Shown here piece by piece: positions 33,573 to 45,057 of a stretch of 64,000 nt of DNA; position 1 is the first letter of the stretch, and every line of letters begins with the position of its first letter. The translations under genes and the position numbers were made by a program. The stretch spans positions 139,960,281 to 140,024,280 of the forward strand of contig NC_089222.1 in NCBI RefSeq assembly GCF_963924675.1, read 5' to 3'. The notes beneath the pieces were generated by a model. It saw only the letters and a list, made by a program, of their open reading frames with translations. It had not been told where the DNA came from and did no database searches. Source of the stretch: Phocoena phocoena (lineage: Eukaryota > Chordata > Mammalia > Artiodactyla > Phocoenidae).

Positions 33573-33812
33573 AAAAGATTAAAGACAGGGCTTCCCTGGT
33601 GGCGCAGTGGTTGAGAGTCCGCCTGCCGATGCAGGGGACACGGGTTCGTGCCCCGGTCCGGGAAGATCCCACGTGCCGCAAAGCGGCTGGGCCCGTGAGC
33701 CATGGCCGCTGAGCCTGCGCGTCCAGAGCCTGTGCTCCACAACGGGAGAGGCCACAGTAGTGACAGACCCACGTACCGCAAAAAAAAAAAAAGAAAAAAA
33801 AGATTAAAGACA
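33573..33812 (+). mobile_element. CHR-1 SINE with 15-bp TSD
   Basis: A near-consensus copy at 33588-33797. The head is GGGCTTCCCTGGTGGCGCAG, the A-box is at about 33600-33615, the B-box-like GGTTCGTGCCCC at about 33643-33654, then the body and a long A-tail. Flanked by the perfect duplication AAAAGATTAAAGACA (33573-33587 and 33798-33812). The high match to the lineage consensus suggests a fairly young insertion. Confidence 0.96.
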
Positions 33813-33867
33813 CAGACCCTTGACCCCAAAATTCCACTTCCAAGAATGTATCCTAGTCTTTGGTAAA
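33813..33867 (+). mobile_element. Old L1M fragment, left part
   Basis: CCTTGACCCCAAAATTCCACTTCCAAGAATGTATCCTAG is a typical ORF2 segment of old L1. The copy continues after the MER5A-like insertion. Confidence 0.6.
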
Positions 33868-34018
33868 CTAGACCACTGGTTTGCAACTGTGACCTTAGAC
33901 CCTCAGAGAATGTCAGAATACTGATGCCTGGGCCTCGCCCCCAAGACAGCCTGATTTAATTGGACTGTGATGGGGCCAGGGCATCTGTATTCAGCAGCCA
34001 AGATGGAGAGCTCTTGGT
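33868..34018 (+). mobile_element. MER5A-like hAT DNA transposon
   Basis: ACCACTGGTTTGCAACTGTGACC at the left, then AATACTGATGCCTGGGCCTCGCCCCCAAGACAGCCTGATTTAATTGGACTG (about 33918-33966) and GGGCCAGGGCATCTGTATTCAG. These match the MER5A internal sequence and part of its terminal repeat. Non-autonomous; no transposase. Confidence 0.7.
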
Positions 34019-34390
34019 TTATAATATAGAAAACTGGAAACAGCCTAAATACTCAACAGAGAGGATAGGTGAAGTCCATCATGATAGGGCCATACAATGG
34101 AATCCTAGACAGTGTTAAAATAATGTGGCAGAAAAAAGATATTTCATTAAGCATATTTATTGACATGGACAGATAGTTACAATGTTAAGTAAAAACACAG
34201 GTTATAAAAGTATATGTGATATGATCCACTTTTGGAAAAAAGTGTATACAAAAGAATTGCCACCATTCTGGAATTAAATGCAACATTGTCAGTAGCCGTA
34301 AGGTCTGAGTGTGGAAAGATTTAATTTAAATACTTTTGTCTATCTGTATGTTCTAATATTTCCACAATGAAGAAAGTATTATAGAGACCG
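34019..34390 (+). mobile_element. Old L1M 3' fragment, right part
   Basis: AAAACTGGAAACAGCCTAAATACTCAACAGAG, CATACAATGGAATCCTAGACAGTGTTAAAATAATG, AGTATATGTGATATGATCCACTTTTG, and a 3' end TTCTAATATTTCCACAATGAAGAAAGTATTATA. These are typical L1M ORF2-end and 3' UTR landmarks, heavily diverged. Confidence 0.7.
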
Positions 34391-34828
34391 CCTATTACAG
34401 ACATCGCCTTCCAAAGTTCAAAAATGCTTAGACATGTCATTTGTAAGTTTTAAACATTTTAACACTGTTCACATAGATTTCACTTCATGTCCCACTCCTG
34501 GTCAACCAATAAATCTATACACACACCCAAACTCTCACCTGAATCTTTTGGGGCACACTGCTCCCTGCCAAGTCTCCAGGGTGAGAGGACAACTTTCCAT
34601 GAGTTTCATCTCTCCTTTGTAGGTAATAAAGTTTGGCTGCCTCAAACCCAGAATATCCTTGTTAACTTCCTTACACCCACTGACCTTCTAAATTCAAGGG
34701 ATGAGAGGGGAGCTGTTTTTACTGTAATAATATCAGGAAACCAGAGAGTGGATTTGTGACTCTGAGAGAGACAATGAGGAAGACACAGCCCACCTCCAAA
34801 TCCCCCAAATTCTAGCCCTGCTAAACCA

Positions 34829-35331
34829 TTCATGTAATAGGGAAGAACAAATCTGACTCCATATTGGATCTGTTTCTTTTACTTTAACCTTTGTATTCTA
34901 TCGCTTTTGCTACAAGTTAAGAATGTTGCCTAGTGCCTGAAATATAGAGGATAGCTCATTCTCAAGGCTCTGACCTTTAAAGGTGTCACACTTTTCCATT
35001 CATATAGAGATAAAAAGTTGCAGAACAGAGAATAACATTTGTCTTGGAGGTTTACAGGAACATCATGACCTGACCCGCATGGACAGTTTCAAGAATATAG
35101 GATCTGGCACCAAAAAGGTTGCAGCAAACAACTGTGATCCCCTCCCTTTTTAGTATAAAAGCAGCCTGAATTCTAACTCGGGTAAGATGGTTCTTTGGGA
35201 CACGAGTCTGCCATCTTCTCGGTCAGCTGGTATTTCAAATAAAATCGCTATTCCTTGCCCCAATAACTCATCTCTCGATTTATTGGCCTGTCGTGCAGCA
35301 AGCTGTACAAGCTTGGACTTGGTAACATTCA
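34829..35331 (+). mobile_element. Solo ERV1-type LTR with 4-bp duplication
   Basis: A 495-bp LTR, 34833-35327, starting TGTAATAGGG and ending GGTAACA. It is flanked by TTCA on both sides (34829-34832 and 35328-35331), the duplication size usual for gammaretrovirus-like ERV1 elements. It contains a TATA box TATAAAA at 35154-35160 and a polyadenylation signal AATAAA at 35238-35243, in the order expected for U3-R-U5. No internal viral genes are attached, so it is a recombined remnant. The exact family is not known to me. Confidence 0.8.
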
Positions 35332-37261
35332 GGATCATTGGTGGAGGCTGTTGGGAGAGGTAGGAGGGATGAACTGGTCCCAGTAGGCATTCAGAACATG
35401 CGTGTGTCTTCCCAAGAAGCTTTGAGCATGCGGAAGGGGCTGAGTTACAGATCACAGAGCATGAAACACCTGCAGGGGACAGATCTTCATATTCTGAGCA
35501 AAAGTTGCAAAGGCCTTCACCCTTCACTTTACCCACCCTGACACCCAGTGCCTTCTCAATGCCCCCTTCCCTCAGTCTTTGCATCAAAGTTGTCCACTGA
35601 AAAGAACCAAGTAAGCTGCAGAGTTCTGCAAATCGCTATCTTAAGAAGTTTTTGAAACTCAAGATAAAAGCAGTCAGGGATTAAGACCAAACGCCAAATA
35701 TGTGAGAAAAAGGCTTGAACATGTGGCGCAGTGTGAAGCGTCTGCTCCCCAGGCCCAGGGAGCAGACTTTTGCCAACTAGTAGCAATCAAGCAGGATACT
35801 GGAGCAAGCAGGAAATCTAAAGTTAGGTTTTACTACCTATAATGGAGGATTTATTGAATGGTTTAATTGGTAGTCTCAGGGCTAAATCCCAAGGGAGGAA
35901 CAAAAACATCTTTCTGGACATACCTAGTGAGCCTGCATGCACTCCATGAACCTCACCTACAGCCCACGGACCTGCAAGTCTGCAGGGGGACACAGCCAGG
36001 ACACAGCTCTTCCTTCGAACCTTGACACACCCCAGAGCCAAGAGCACGGTAGTCCCTGGTTCTTTATATAAGAGGCAAAATGCTTTCTTACGGTAGAACA
36101 GGCCTTCAGACCACACACGGAAACTCAGGTGTTCTGCGGAACAAAAGGATCCATTTGATCAGCCTGCTCCTGAAATATCCCAACCCACGAGAACAACGCT
36201 CAAAAGGTCAAAGGTAGATTCGACTCAACCAAGATTGTTCCATTTCAGTGCTGGCAGGATCATCTGAAAATTTTCCCAGTTCCATTTTTGGTCAATGTAG
36301 AGAATCATGACATTTTGTGTTTATGTAAATCCCATGTGTTCCGAGAGATTTCAAGTCAATATGAGAAGAGAAGCACAAAGGCCTTGACTGGAATGCTGAC
36401 TGGTGATGTAGGGCAGGCAACAAACCCTCCTCTGCAGGGGGTGACTCACAGCCCAGCACCCAAAGAAACCAGCCACTGCCGAAGGCTGGGGTCCCCAGGG
36501 ACTAGCGTGACCATAACAGTCCCTTCTGTCACCCTGCTCCCTTTCTGTCCCATCAGCTCAACAAACGTGAGTGAAGTTGTATGTCTTCCCTGGAAGGGTC
36601 TTTCCAGCCACACTCACCCCCTCTCTGGGTGGCACCCGTGGATCCACTGTGGATGGACTTGGAGTTGACAGCCTGAATCAAGGCCAAGGCATAAAGAGGA
36701 GAGGGAAAAGCAGGGACGGTGACTGCCTTTCTGACTCCAGTGAAAATGGGGCTCCATTTTTTAGAGTGGCATTCTGTCTGCAAACCAACGTGATGTTATC
36801 TTTACTCAGTAGAAGAATCCCTTTTAAAAGAAGCTTCTATTTATTACAACATACTATAAAATAATGGGAAGACATCTTTGCTTTTAAAAATCTTATATTT
36901 TTAAAGGGGATTCAACTCTCCAATGTTAAAAGAACTTTCCCCAGGTTCCACTAGTCTTGTGAAGGCTTCTGTTTAGGTGTGGAGCCTTCCCGCACACGGA
37001 CAGCAGGTGCCTTGACCTACAGGAGCCCCACAGAAGGAGTTCACATAGAACATGGTCTTTTTCTACCTGAGTAATTAGCAACAGAGTGAAATTCAGTAAG
37101 ACTGGGGTCCTCCTCGGACCTCTCTGAATGTGGTCTAAGAGACAACTTATCCTGAAGTCTAGGCTCTGGTGAGGTTATTACAATAGTTACAGGATTATTG
37201 CAATATTGTAATCTATGCAATAGATTATATGTATAGTACACATGAAATCTAGGTACTAGAT
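35332..37261. other. Non-coding, largely unique sequence
   Basis: No gene recognised. Short frames on both strands (for example 35823-36116 minus, 36288-36668 plus) lack domains or matched splice signals. Confidence 0.5.
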
Positions 37262-37295
37262 TATATATATGTGTGAATGTATGTGTGTGTGTATA

Positions 37296-37337
<42 letters not shown>
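37262..37337. repeat. (TG)n(TA)n compound microsatellite
   Basis: TGTGTGTGTATATG blocks are followed by an almost pure TA run of about 30 bp at 37308-37336. Prone to slippage. Confidence 0.95.
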
Positions 37338-37339
<2 letters not shown>

Positions 37340-39132
37340 ATAGCTTATGTTTATTAAAAGATTTGGGGCAGGGGAATGCCATGCAAAAATCATGTTAAAG
37401 ACAATTGAGCCAAGCAGTGAAACAATGCTGAAATGGCCTAGAAAACCAAATGGTATTTGATATTTACTTTTCTGGATACAGACGTGGACTTCATGTTATC
37501 ACTGACCCTGGTTGGTTAGGATCCTCAATGTTTTCTAAATTAGACTGCTTTATAGTCAAGTCTCAATTAGTAAGTTCAAAGGGAATTCTCCAGAAAAGGT
37601 GGAGTGAAATAAGTGTCAACGATGGCTACAGAAGATCAGATACATAGCTTGTAATATAAATAAGTGTTTAGACATACACTGTGGTGCGTCATCTAATCTG
37701 GTCCTATTACCAAAAAAAGTAAATAACAATGTAATTTTACTATGGCATGTACTGTGAGAGCAGTCATAGTTTGAAGAGGCGTTCTGAGCGATTTTTAAGG
37801 GCAAGCACTCATCAACTTCCAAATCTGTTCTTCATGTGACCACGTCATAGCACTGGGTCAATTCTCCTGTTTGGTTTTCAAAATTCTGACTGTGGATCAC
37901 CAATGACTCAAACTATTTGTAAGAAATGAAAAAGAAGCCTTGTGTGAAGAAGAGGGGGAAGGGTTAGGAGAGAGAGCTTTCATAATTAAATGTGACTTGC
38001 TTGGAGGTTAGCACCTCTTGAAACAGAGACAACAAAGACAAAAAGAATCTATGAAAATGCACCTTTTACCTTCCAAATGCACAGCACAGACAGCGTCAGG
38101 GGAGGGGCAGAGGAGCCGCCAGGCTCTGCATCACATCACGGGCTCAGAGATGCTCTAGGCCCAGATACCCGCCTGGATCGTCTATCTCAACAGAAGCAAA
38201 TTTCTTGGTGACATTCCAGAAAGAAGCATACTACCAGAAAATATCATAACTCCTCCTATACCATGAGCTGGAGGTAAGCATTTTTTAAAAACTTAACCTT
38301 TGTGCGCTCTGCACTCACAGTAATGTTATTTATCATTTGATTATTCTAGAAGAAAAGGGACTCTGGATACTATTACTGACTTTGAGAACCAGAGGATTTG
38401 GCAGGACTGCTGGCGAGGAGGGGAAACTCAAATACAATGTGAGCTTCTCACCAAACTGCCCTGGTTTCACAGCTCGCACGTCTCTCCCTTCCTACGAATC
38501 TGGTTTTTTCCCTCATCCAGTTTTTCTATTTTTGGTATCACTGGGTCCCTTCTAGTAAGTATCCCATCAGCTCCGGCCGGGGGCAGGCTGCTCAGAACAC
38601 TCACCCTCCACCTCTGAGTCAGCTGCCTGTTCGTGGAAATACTATACAGTGATCATTTTCATAAAAATTTGTGCTGGCTTGGTTTTGTTTCTCTTGACAT
38701 TGGCCCAAATGTTTTTCTCTTCTGATTGATTTTTGGTTTCAACTTGGTGTGTTTGGGGGGGGTTGTTTATTGCTTAATATATTTCCATTTTTACTGGAGG
38801 GGAAACAGCACCAAAGGGATCCAGCTGCATGCAATCGGCCACACAACCTGTATTTCTACATCTGAGACTATGGGGAAGCGCTGTCTGCAGAAGCAGAGGA
38901 GGGGTGCTCCTGCCCAGATGGGGAAGTAAAGGTGGCCTTTCTGGTCACTGACACGCAAGGGTTCCCTGGCCTCGTGGGGACTTGTTTTTGCAACTTGGGT
39001 ATTTCTGAAGACTTGCTGATCGTGTATACCCTAAGTCTGATAAGCACCCCATCACCTGTTCTCGTGCGGAGTGTGTGGTTGGCAGAAATACATGGTCAAT
39101 GGAGCCCTTTGAGAAATACACAAGGAGCTATC
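37338..39132. other. Non-coding, largely unique sequence
   Basis: No recognised repeat or gene. A G8 run lies at 38755-38762. Low density of young repeats. Confidence 0.5.
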
Positions 39133-39218
39133 AACTTCCTTTGCTTGAAATTAACCCAACACTGTAAATCAACTATACTTCAATAAAAAAATAAAATTTT
39201 AAAAAACTGCCCTTGCTT
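39133..39218 (+). mobile_element. Very short L1 tail insertion (about 58 bp)
   Basis: 39147-39204 contains GAAATTAACCCAACACTGTAAATCAACTATACTTCAATAAAAAAATAAAATTTTAAAA, the extreme 3' end of the same tail type as 32295-32369. The candidate duplication is AACTTCCTTTGCTT (39133-39146) versus AACTGCCCTTGCTT (39205-39218), 12 of 14 matching. Confidence 0.7.
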
Positions 39219-40084
39219 TAATACTGTCAGTTTTCAGGGCACTCTGGATACAAAGGAGAACGTAATTCCCCAGCATAATGTCCTGAGTTCCTTTGGATTA
39301 CCCCCCCTCTGTCAATCCCTTCTAAGATCATGGAGTGGCATCGGCCATCTCTTCTCTAAACAATCAGCATCTCTCGAAGTTAAGCCATGCATTCCCAAGG
39401 AGGCTAAAATCTGTTCTTGGAGGAGGAAAAAAGGTCTCACTCTTTTATGTATAAGGCACAGATACACCTAAATGTAGATATACATGTATATGTATAATGT
39501 AAGATTCCTAAACCGATATGCTGTGTAACTGTGGTGTTAAATTTTCAGGTGGGAGAAGGGTGATTAGGGGAAAAAATGTCTGAAAAGACTCCTTAGGGGA
39601 TTGGTTATGAAAAAATGTTGAAAAATAATTTAAGCCTAAGGGTTACTGCATCACAAAATATTATGACTTCTTGATATGTTTAGCACCGGTGCTTCAGTGA
39701 TAAAGAAATCCTGTTTGCATTTACTCCAGTCTGTTTACGATGTGCCCATAATGATTTCTTTGTAAACTGGGAATTGGAAGAGTTATGCTACACTGAGATA
39801 CTCTTTAACCAACAATTCACACACATGTCTCCTCTTGTTTTAGAAGCCAATGGGCATTGAGCACAAGAAACAAAACCAAAGAAAAAACAAAAACTAGAAA
39901 AGGAAAGAAATAAAGAGCTAATATGCTAATGCAAATGAAGCAGGTGATTGTACTTACTCGAAAACAATGACCTTTTTTTAAAAATGTCTACGAACTAAAG
40001 ATCTCTCAGAATATCTTCTCATTCCATATTAAATATCCAGCGCAGGAAACAATCTTTGCCTTGCCTTAGTCTATTAAGAACCTT
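39219..40084. other. Non-coding sequence; putative intron of the minus-strand gene
   Basis: No repeat recognised. If the exon at 40091-40366 is real, this is the start of its downstream intron on the minus strand. A minus-strand donor-like site at about 39953-39958 (rc GTAAGT) has no supporting open exon. Confidence 0.4.
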
Positions 40085-40090
40085 ACTTAC

Positions 40091-40366
40091 TCCAGAAAGG
40101 AAGCATGCGTTTATCTTTCTCAAATACATGATGTGCAATTCTTTTTTTTACGTGCTTGGAGCGAAGACTAAAAAACGGTGTTTTATCTTGCTTCCTTTGC
40201 CAGTGCCAATGTAACTGATTCTCATCCTCATTTCCACTTTTTGTATCTTCTTTCATCTGGGTTAAGCTGGAACTCATTTCCAGCCCTTTGGAGAGATAGC
40301 TTATATTTCCAACAGGGCCGTCCACGATGCTACATGTTTTCCTGACCTGCGCTGCCTGTGCCCTCG
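40091..40366 (-). CDS. Candidate internal coding exon of an unrecognised minus-strand gene
   Basis: A 276-nt open segment on the minus strand between good splice signals. At the right is the acceptor TTTCTCTCTCCAG (rc of 40367-40380) with a pyrimidine tract. At the left is the donor TCTGGA/GTAAGT, with GTAAGT the reverse complement of 40085-40090. The frame is phase 1 to phase 1 and stays open throughout. It encodes a hydrophilic, charged segment: RAQAAQVRKTCSIV near its start, SSSLTQMKEDTKSGNEDENQ in the middle, the basic stretch RSKHVKKRIAHHVFEKDKR, and MLPFW at the end. There is no transmembrane segment and I recognise no domain. It fits in phase with the short exon at 52477-52501 across an intron of about 12.1 kb. 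I do not know the gene. A chance open frame flanked by splice-like sites cannot be excluded. Confidence 0.5.
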
Positions 40367-42856
40367 CTGGAGAGAGAAACGGAGTCATTTTGACTCATAA
40401 TCTCAGAGGTTACGTAAGCCAGCATCACAGAATACAGAAGTAACTCTGTGATGACCTCAAAGTGTAATTTATGGACAGTAAGTGGGGTATGTTTTGGGTG
40501 CTAAAACTCCCAGACTAGGGCAGACTTATGAATAATTTTCAAATATCAGGAAGTCTGCGAAAATCCTCCCTGTCTGATAAAGATTGCATGGTGCCCATTG
40601 AATCTCCTAAGGCCTCTGACTCCCTCCCCTCTTCGGAAGTGCCTGGACCAGAGTCCTGACAGCCGGGGCCAAAGAACGCAGTCACCTGCCTCCAGCAAAT
40701 CCACTCCGATTCCCCCTCATTCCCAGACACAAATTTCCATGAAAACCAGACACAGGACAGAAACCAGGGGCAGGATATTCCAAAATCGCTTCACATCTGC
40801 AGCCTGATTTCATTAGACTCACTGCCTTGTTTCTTTCGCTGACGCTCACCATCAAAACCGTGCTATCCAGACACTTAAGGAAATAAGACCCGTGCAGGAG
40901 GGACAGGGGCTCTGGCTGCAGAGAGGGGGATCACTGAGTTTAGAGACCACAGGAACAGGGAAACGCTTAGCAACGCCTTTACAAGGTGACTCTACTGGGT
41001 GTTACTGGTCCTGTCACTGAATCCGCCCACACATCCCTACAGCATATGAAAGCTGTTCATCCTGAAGGGGGGAAAGAAAACACTCCACAGTTGACATTCT
41101 TGATCCAAGTTTACCTAAATACAGCAGTTTCCAAGAGCACATTTTAGCCATTTCACACCCACAAACACCCAACCAGAGAAGCTGGTGGGGAATCCATGTG
41201 GGGATGGGCAGACCCGCTGGGTCCCTGTCACCTTCTCTGTGCCCCAGCCCACAGCTGCAGCCACGAGCTGTCAGAGCCGTTCAGCAATTTGCCTCCAAGG
41301 TCTTGTCTGAGGATGTGGCAACTTGCAAGGACCCCACACAGAAGCAACTGGACCTCAACTTTCCCTGCCGAGCCACGCTGCCAGTCGAAGGCTCTGGGTG
41401 CCAGTGACGACACGGTTTTTCCTCCAAGATTTTAAGCACATGTGGCTCACATCAGTGTGGTCTCGTATTCGCTCTGTTTAGACCACTTGCCTCGCACGTT
41501 CTCATATTTACGCATGTTCACTGAACATAACCCCGAGTGAATTATTTAAGAAGGCTTAATGTGCTTCAGACTTCTCAAATATAATTTAGACTTTAAATTA
41601 AATTTGTACTCCCGTGGGAAAGTGGTGCATTGAACGCGGCGTATGGCATCGAGTGGACACGCCGTAGGTCCTGGAACAGAACTGCAGTTATATTAACATG
41701 ATCTCACCTGGCGACCGATGCTCTGCGTTGAACGAAACAGGACTGAGCTACAAGATTTAACGTGTTGCCTGTGTTTGAAAGCAGCAGAAACATGCACCGC
41801 ACAAACGCTCTCGCTTTTTGGTTTATTCCTTGCTGACCTAAAATGAAGCATCCCGACAATGAGAGATGCGGAACATATAGACCAGCACACAAAGCCACAT
41901 TTGTTAGTTCTGAGTTCTCTGGGTTTTTTTAATAAATCACAAAGTCCTTTCTATCTGTGTTGGGATGCCAATAACTGCCCTGAATTAGGTGTTAGATTCT
42001 GCACAGCAAATTCGACTTGAGAAAAGGCACACATATCTTATTTAACACACTTTTGTTTTGTTTACAGTAAGCATTGCCTACCAGCAAAAATAAACCAGAA
42101 CAATGGAGTGAAATGCCCTCCTGCACGGGTGGTAACGAACACAAACTATCTAGAAAAACGTGCAGACAAGGAGTTCGCTGCAGACCGGGCCCTGAACTGA
42201 AAACACACTTCTTATTCAGGGGAAGGTGAATGAGTAAGAATTTATAGGGAAGGTTTTGTTTGACCTTGCATAAAAATTAAATTAAATCAGCTCTAAAACA
42301 TGCATACGGTAAAAGGGCTAAGTCATTCAACGACACATTACACATAGTGCACCGGCAATAATAAGCAGCACGTGATTGACTTGGCTATGAACTTCGGCGT
42401 TACAGGAGAGGGAAAGGCCCGCATTAGATGCAATCTGCCACCACCAAATTGTGCGAACGTGTGCTCTGAGAGGTTAATTCTGCAGCAATCCATCTGACGG
42501 CTACCCTTTCTTTCTCTGGGATTCTAGCACCTCAAGAACGCTATTCCTCAAAATGATAACTTGTATTATCCTCAAGACACTGTCCACGGGCAAAATAAGT
42601 AACGTGTCATCCTGCTGGGATTACCCTTAAGCAGGGAATACTCAAATAGGATGTTTATACGAGAAGCTGTCAGAGCACGATTCCAACAAAAGCAGCACTA
42701 TTTGTCACCAGGCATATGAAGTTTCAGTCTGGAAGCAGATATTTGGTTTTGCCTCTTAAAAGCATGAAGTGAGTCAACAGGAAATCATACATACGTGATC
42801 TCTGCAATCTGAAAACTGCAGGTTTGATACAGAACATACCATGCTAGCATTCACTT
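40367..42856. other. Low-repeat non-coding region, putative first intron
   Basis: About 2.5 kb without a recognisable interspersed repeat, which stands out against the repeat-rich left half of the window. No gene. Such stretches can hold conserved regulatory DNA, but a single sequence does not show conservation. Confidence 0.4.
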
Positions 42857-43084
42857 TTTTTTTTTTTTTTTTTTTTTTGCAGTATGCGGGCCTCTCACTG
42901 TTGTGGCCTCTCCCGTTGCGGAGCACAGGCTCCGGACGCGCAGGCTCCGGACCCGCAGGCTCAGTGGCCATTGCTCACGGGCCCAGCCGCTCCGCGGCAT
43001 GTGGGATCTTGCCAGACCGGGGCACGAACCCTCGTCCCCTACATCGGCAGGTGGACTGTCAACCACTGCGCCACCAGGGAAGCC
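42857..43084 (-). mobile_element. CHR-1 SINE with a 15-bp internal duplication
   Basis: Minus-strand CHR-1 with its T-run (A-tail) at 42857-42878 and head at the right (rc GGCTTCCCTGGTGGCGCAGTGG, ending 43084). A 15-bp unit is tandemly doubled: CAGGCTCCGGACGCG (42926-42940) and CAGGCTCCGGACCCG (42941-42955), one mismatch. Flanking duplications are not clear. Confidence 0.95.
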
Positions 43085-43244
43085 TGCGTTCGAGTTTTTA
43101 TTGCTATCATTTCTGGCTCCAGAGTGATATATTGGGTGATATTGCCAAGGGAGACACGAAGTCACATAAATTCTATTACTGTGATCAAGTTATACAGTAG
43201 ACTTCACAGCTCCTAATTACATGAAACCTGAACACCTGTGCTGA

Positions 43245-43480
43245 ACAGGGTCGACCTGCACTGTCCAAGACAAGAGCCACATGTGGCTACTGAGCCCATG
43301 AAATGTGGCCAGTGCAAATTGAGATGTGCTCCATGTAACCCACACACTTGATTCTGAAGATTTAATACAGAAAAGAATGTAAGAGAGCTCATCAATATTT
43401 TTATGATGACACTTGAAGTGATAATGTTTTGGACATACATTACGTAAAATAGATTCTTAATTTTTGATAATAATAGTTAG
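43245..43480. mobile_element. Unclassified old repeat candidate with AGCCACATGTGGCT palindrome
   Basis: GACCTGCACTGTCCAAGACAAGAGCCACATGTGGCTACTGAGCCC...GGCCAGTGCAAATTGAGATGTGCT (about 43253-43329), followed by an AT-rich half. The AGCCACATGTGGCT palindrome and the TGCACTGTCC start recall a known mammalian interspersed repeat that I cannot name. No coding content. Confidence 0.45.
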
Positions 43481-43654
43481 TTATTAATTTCATGTTTCTT
43501 TTTCCTTTCTAAAAGTACACGTGAGACTCACATTCTATATCCCCTGCCCAGCGCTGCTCTGACCTTCCACCCACCCTGCCTCCATGTCACCCTGCCCCCT
43601 TCTTGTCATTTCCGTAAGTGGACCCTCTGTGCTGACCAAGAGAACTCCCCGTAG

Positions 43655-43870
43655 CAGTGGGGATCCAGGGCCGAACCCCAGCTGGGTTCGGACTCTGCTT
43701 TGGCTCTGACTATCTGTGTAACTGTGGGCACATCACTCAGCTCTCCCAAGCCTTACTTTGCTACTCTGGAAAATGGGTCAATAAAACACCACCTTCACAG
43801 AGCCGTGGTGAGGATGCCCTGGGGCAACAGGGATCCCATGTCTGCACCGCCTGGTGGAGTCAAGGTCAGT
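43655..43870 (+). mobile_element. MIR SINE
   Basis: GGGTTCGGACTCTGCTTTGGCTCTGACTATCTGTGTAACTGTGGGCACATCACTCAGCTCTCCCAAGCC, then CTGGAAAATGGGTCAATAAAACACC and CACAGAGCCGTGGTGAGGATG. This is the ordered MIR core and 3' half. Confidence 0.8.
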
Positions 43871-44727
43871 GACCATGCTCTAAACATCACATCTCGCTTC
43901 TCCTTTGCAAGATTACTTTATTCCCTGCCTTTTAACTTCACACTTGGTGTCTAGCTTGGTCCTTCCAACACCAGGGGTTGGGCAGTTCCTGTGCTGTGTC
44001 CCCCAGCTCCCAGGGGGCACTTCCCACACTCCGAGCACCGCAGTGCCTGACTCCGCCACGCGGCTGCCTGCGGCTACCCTCCCACCCCCATCCTTGCCTA
44101 TCTAGAGCCAGGACACGCCATGGTGCAGGCCCAACGCACCAACCTTCGGGAAGCATTTTTTGGTCTACCTCTGGCATGGTCTAGATCCCTTTTTGATTGT
44201 ATGATTCTTAGGAGGTGGACTATTTTACTTACAATCTATCTTGTTCCGTAAAAGGATTTAAAGTGATCCACAAGGATACAGGTGATGTAACAAGGTTTTT
44301 TAAAAATTCCGAAATAGATGTAAATTAAAAAATAGAGATGAGGCTAAAGGGAAACAAGGGCAAGAACAGGAAGAGGAGCTAAGAACGTGGCAGCCCACCC
44401 AGCAGGCCACAGGATCCTGCACCCATGCCGGATCTGGGGCACACGCACACCTCCAAGCTGGATGAATGACATCCAACTCAGACAACTACTCCTCATGCTG
44501 AGTCGACCCAAAGTCTTGATAAGACCCAAATCTTGATAAGATAAAAAGCTTGCCCAACAGCTGACCTACAGCAGGCATGGGGATGGTCTCTGTCATGGCC
44601 CCGAATGCAGCACATCAGAGCCCCCTAGGGACCACTCCCTCCATCACTGCACAGCCTAGGACCCTGGCTCACTGTCACACCGGCCTGGTTCAAGCAGGTG
44701 GCACTGATGAATGTGCCATTTTTGTTG
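43871..44727. other. Non-coding sequence, no gene recognised
   Basis: No assignable repeat. A short direct repeat around 44512-44540 (TCTTGATAAGA, twice) lies just before the minisatellite. Confidence 0.45.
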
Positions 44728-45057
44728 GCCTGAGCATTCACCCCCTTTCTAGAACCCATGGCCTGTGTGTTCATCCCCCTTCTAGATCCCATGGCCTGTG
44801 TGTTCATCCCCTTTCTACAACCCATGGCCTGTGCATTCACTCCCTTTCTAGAACCCATGGCCTGTGTGTTCATCCTCTTTCTACAACCCATGGCCTGTGC
44901 AATCACTCCCTTTCTAGAACCCATGGCCTGTGCATTCACTCCCTTTCTAGAACCCATGGCCTGTGTGTTCATCCCCCTTCTAGATCCCATGGCCTGTGCT
45001 TTCACCCCCCTTATAGATTCAGAGCATGTACACTCGCTCCCTTTCTAGGTTTCAACT
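44728..45057. repeat. 33-bp minisatellite, about 9-10 copies
   Basis: Units start at 44728, 44761, 44794, 44827, 44860, 44893, 44926, 44959 and 44992, with a degenerate tenth to about 45057. The consensus has GCCTGTGNATTCAYTCC, then CTTTCTAGAACCC and ATG. Two alternating variants exist: TGTGTTCAT and TGCATTCAC. A second variable site reads AGAACCC, AGATCCC or ACAACCC. The units at 44761 and 44959 look identical. Because 33 is a multiple of three, frames stay open on both strands through the array. I do not interpret these as genes. Confidence 0.96.

Noticed and set aside
39950..39960. Second minus-strand GTAAGT downstream of the candidate exon
   Set aside because: The sequence to its right has no open, acceptor-bounded exon.
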